Below are positions 13,001 through 14,124 of a stretch of 14,124 nt of DNA, piece by piece. A program made the position numbers and the translations under genes. How positions within the stretch are numbered: position 1 is the stretch's first letter; each line of letters opens with the position of its first letter. The notes beneath the pieces are model-generated. The model did not search any database. It was given only the letters and a program-made list of their open reading frames with translations, and was not told the DNA's origin. Origin of the DNA: DASVWH01 sp036389715. Lineage in GTDB: Bacteria; Acidobacteriota; Blastocatellia; Pyrinomonadales; Pyrinomonadaceae. The stretch lies in NCBI GenBank assembly GCA_036389715.1, contig DASVWH010000239.1, positions 1-14,124 of the forward strand, in the 5' to 3' direction.

Positions 13001-13026
13001 ACGACCGCGGCAATTCCTGTTATATA
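12997..13026 (+). promoter_or_regulatory. Candidate promoter of the peptidase gene
   Basis: TTGAAC (12997-13002) and TATATA (13021-13026), spacer 18 bases; alternative -10 TACAAT lies at 13025-13030. The leader would be about 35 bases and contains AAGGAG. The -35 starts inside the second direct repeat. Confidence 0.4.
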
Positions 13027-13069
13027 CAATCCATCGCTTCGATAAACTGTTTAAGGAGACCCGCATTAT

Positions 13070-14124
13070 ATGCTTCGACGCTACACGGCAGTTGCGCTGC
13101 TTTTCTGTCTTCTGTTCCCGGTGGCGCGCGTCTTCGCGCAGCAGCCCACGCCCCAGCCTTCGCCGTCGGAGCCGACCGCACGGCAGGTCGCGCAGGGCCT
13201 TCCACAGACTCCCGCCAAAGACCCCAACGACCCCGTCGAGCGGATTAAGGAAGAAGGGCTCAAGCGCTCGCAGGTGATGCAGACCTTGAGCTACCTGACG
13301 GACGTGATCGGGCCGCGCCTGACGGCCTCGCCCGGCATGAAGAGGGCCAACGAGTGGACGCGCGATAGACTGACGGCCTGGGGCCTGGCCAACGCGCACC
13401 TTGAGCCCTGGGGTCCCTTCGGCCGCGGCTGGACGCTCAAGAGCTTCTCCGCGCAGGTCGTCGAGCCGCAGAACATTCCCCTGATCGCTTACCCGAAAGC
13501 CTGGTCGCCCGGCACGAAGGGCCAGCTCGTCGCCGAAGTCGTCTACGTCGATGCGAAGACGGAGGCGGACCTTGAGAAATACAGGGGGAAGCTCAAGGGC
13601 AAGATTCTCCTGACGACGGCCGCGCCGGAGGTCAAGGCACGCTTTGAAGCGCCCGGCCATCGTCTGGACGAGAAAGACCTGCTCAAGCTGGCCAACGCTC
13701 CTGACCCGAGGACTGCACAGCCGCGTCGCTTTCAAGCGACCCCGGAACAGCGCGCCGCCGCTCAGCTCCTGGCCAAAAAGTATCGCTTCTTCACGGACGA
13801 GGGCGCGGCCATGCTGGTTGACCCGAGCCGCGCAGGCGACGGCGGAACCATCTTCGTCCAGAGCGCGACCGTCCCGCAGCCCTACGTCGAGAACCCGTTC
13901 GCGGCCGATGCCCCGAAGCGCATCAACCCCTGGGACAAGGATGCGCCGCGCATCGTCCCGCAGATAGTCGTCGCCGTCGAGCACTACAACCGGCTCATGC
14001 GGATGCTCCAGCAGGGCGAGAGGGTGCGTCTGGCCGTCAACCTGGACGTGGCTTTTCAGGATGCCGACCAGATGGGCTACAACACTGTGGCAGAGATACC
14101 CGGCAGCGACCTCAAGGACGAGCT
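13070..14124 (+). CDS. Secreted M28-like zinc metallopeptidase, N-terminal part only (right edge)
   Basis: 351 codons are visible from ATG 13070 (AAGGAG about eleven bases upstream) and the frame is open to the end. Residues 1-24 are a signal peptide (MLRRYTAVALLFCLLFPVARVFA). A Pro-rich segment (25-55) follows, then VERIKEEGLKRSQVMQTLSYLTDVIGPRLTAS-type sequence (around 60-90) typical of the start of Acidobacteriota M28 peptidases, and a helix MKRANEWTRDRLTAWGL. Residues about 130-330 look like an inserted protease-associated domain (GKLKGKILL, then EGAAMLVDPSRAG). The visible end (VAEIPGSDLKDE) is the strand that normally precedes the zinc-binding HLDSW region, which lies beyond the window, so the active site cannot be checked. 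The protein should act in the periplasm or outside the cell on peptides. The window ends about where the catalytic domain begins. Confidence 0.88.
   Translation, partial: MLRRYTAVALLFCLLFPVARVFAQQPTPQPSPSEPTARQVAQGLPQTPAKDPNDPVERIKEEGLKRSQVMQTLSYLTDVIGPRLTASPGMKRANEWTRDRLTAWGLANAHLEPWGPFGRGWTLKSFSAQVVEPQNIPLIAYPKAWSPGTKGQLVAEVVYVDAKTEADLEKYRGKLKGKILLTTAAPEVKARFEAPGHRLDEKDLLKLANAPDPRTAQPRRFQATPEQRAAAQLLAKKYRFFTDEGAAMLVDPSRAGDGGTIFVQSATVPQPYVENPFAADAPKRINPWDKDAPRIVPQIVVAVEHYNRLMRMLQQGERVRLAVNLDVAFQDADQMGYNTVAEIPGSDLKDE

Noticed and set aside
12971..13984. 337-codon minus-strand frame
   Set aside because: It is antisense to the peptidase, which has a signal peptide, ribosome site and family-type sequence on the plus strand.

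Overview
The window is GC-rich and densely packed. It looks chromosomal, most likely from an Acidobacteriota-type bacterium (Blastocatellia or a relative). The reasons are a Ser/Thr protein kinase of the N-terminally extended Acidobacteria/Planctomycetes style next to an ECF-type sigma factor of the TIGR02999/PF07638 kind, a small outer-membrane beta-barrel protein, a large secreted M28-type peptidase, and cytoplasmic-membrane and outer-membrane proteins that fit a Gram-negative envelope. The phylum is inferred from gene content; there is no rRNA or tRNA to test it.

Layout. (1) 1-5473, all on the minus strand: a membrane Ser/Thr kinase running off the left edge, its ECF sigma factor, a secreted alpha/beta-hydrolase, a beta-barrel outer-membrane protein, and a seven-helix membrane AraC-type regulator. 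The sigma factor and kinase are separated by a block of TGAAAAC heptads arranged so that the mRNA can fold. The hydrolase and barrel genes are separated by about 400 bases holding a very long, almost perfect hairpin. (2) 5597-7082, plus strand: a small acidic protein of unknown function and a cytoplasmic clan GH-A glycosidase-like protein, divergent from the AraC gene. (3) 7257-10561, plus strand: a compact metal-resistance operon made of a MerR-type promoter/operator with a 20-base spacer, a MerR regulator, a YHS-domain P1B-type ATPase with copper-type signature residues, and a membrane-anchored cupredoxin. The three genes overlap by a few bases and are probably translationally coupled. A ZIP-family transporter follows after 113 bases. 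(4) 11498-12877: an Sfp-type phosphopantetheinyl transferase (minus) divergent from a conserved protein of probable SRPBCC/START-like fold (plus). (5) 13070 to the right edge: a secreted M28-like metallopeptidase whose catalytic part lies outside the window.

How the genes work together. The best-supported unit is the copper-type export cassette: the MerR protein should sense metal and untwist its own promoter, the ATPase should pump Cu(I) (or Ag(I)) out of the cytosol, and the cupredoxin should handle the metal at the membrane. The cupredoxin has only one histidine, so it cannot form a normal type-1 blue-copper site. The MerR protein lacks one of the usual sensor cysteines but has a His/Met-rich tail. 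Together these make the cassette the most interesting part of the window. The sigma factor and kinase probably form a signalling pair. The AraC regulator may control itself or the divergent glycosidase pair.

No tRNA, rRNA, CRISPR array, transposase or phage gene was recognised.
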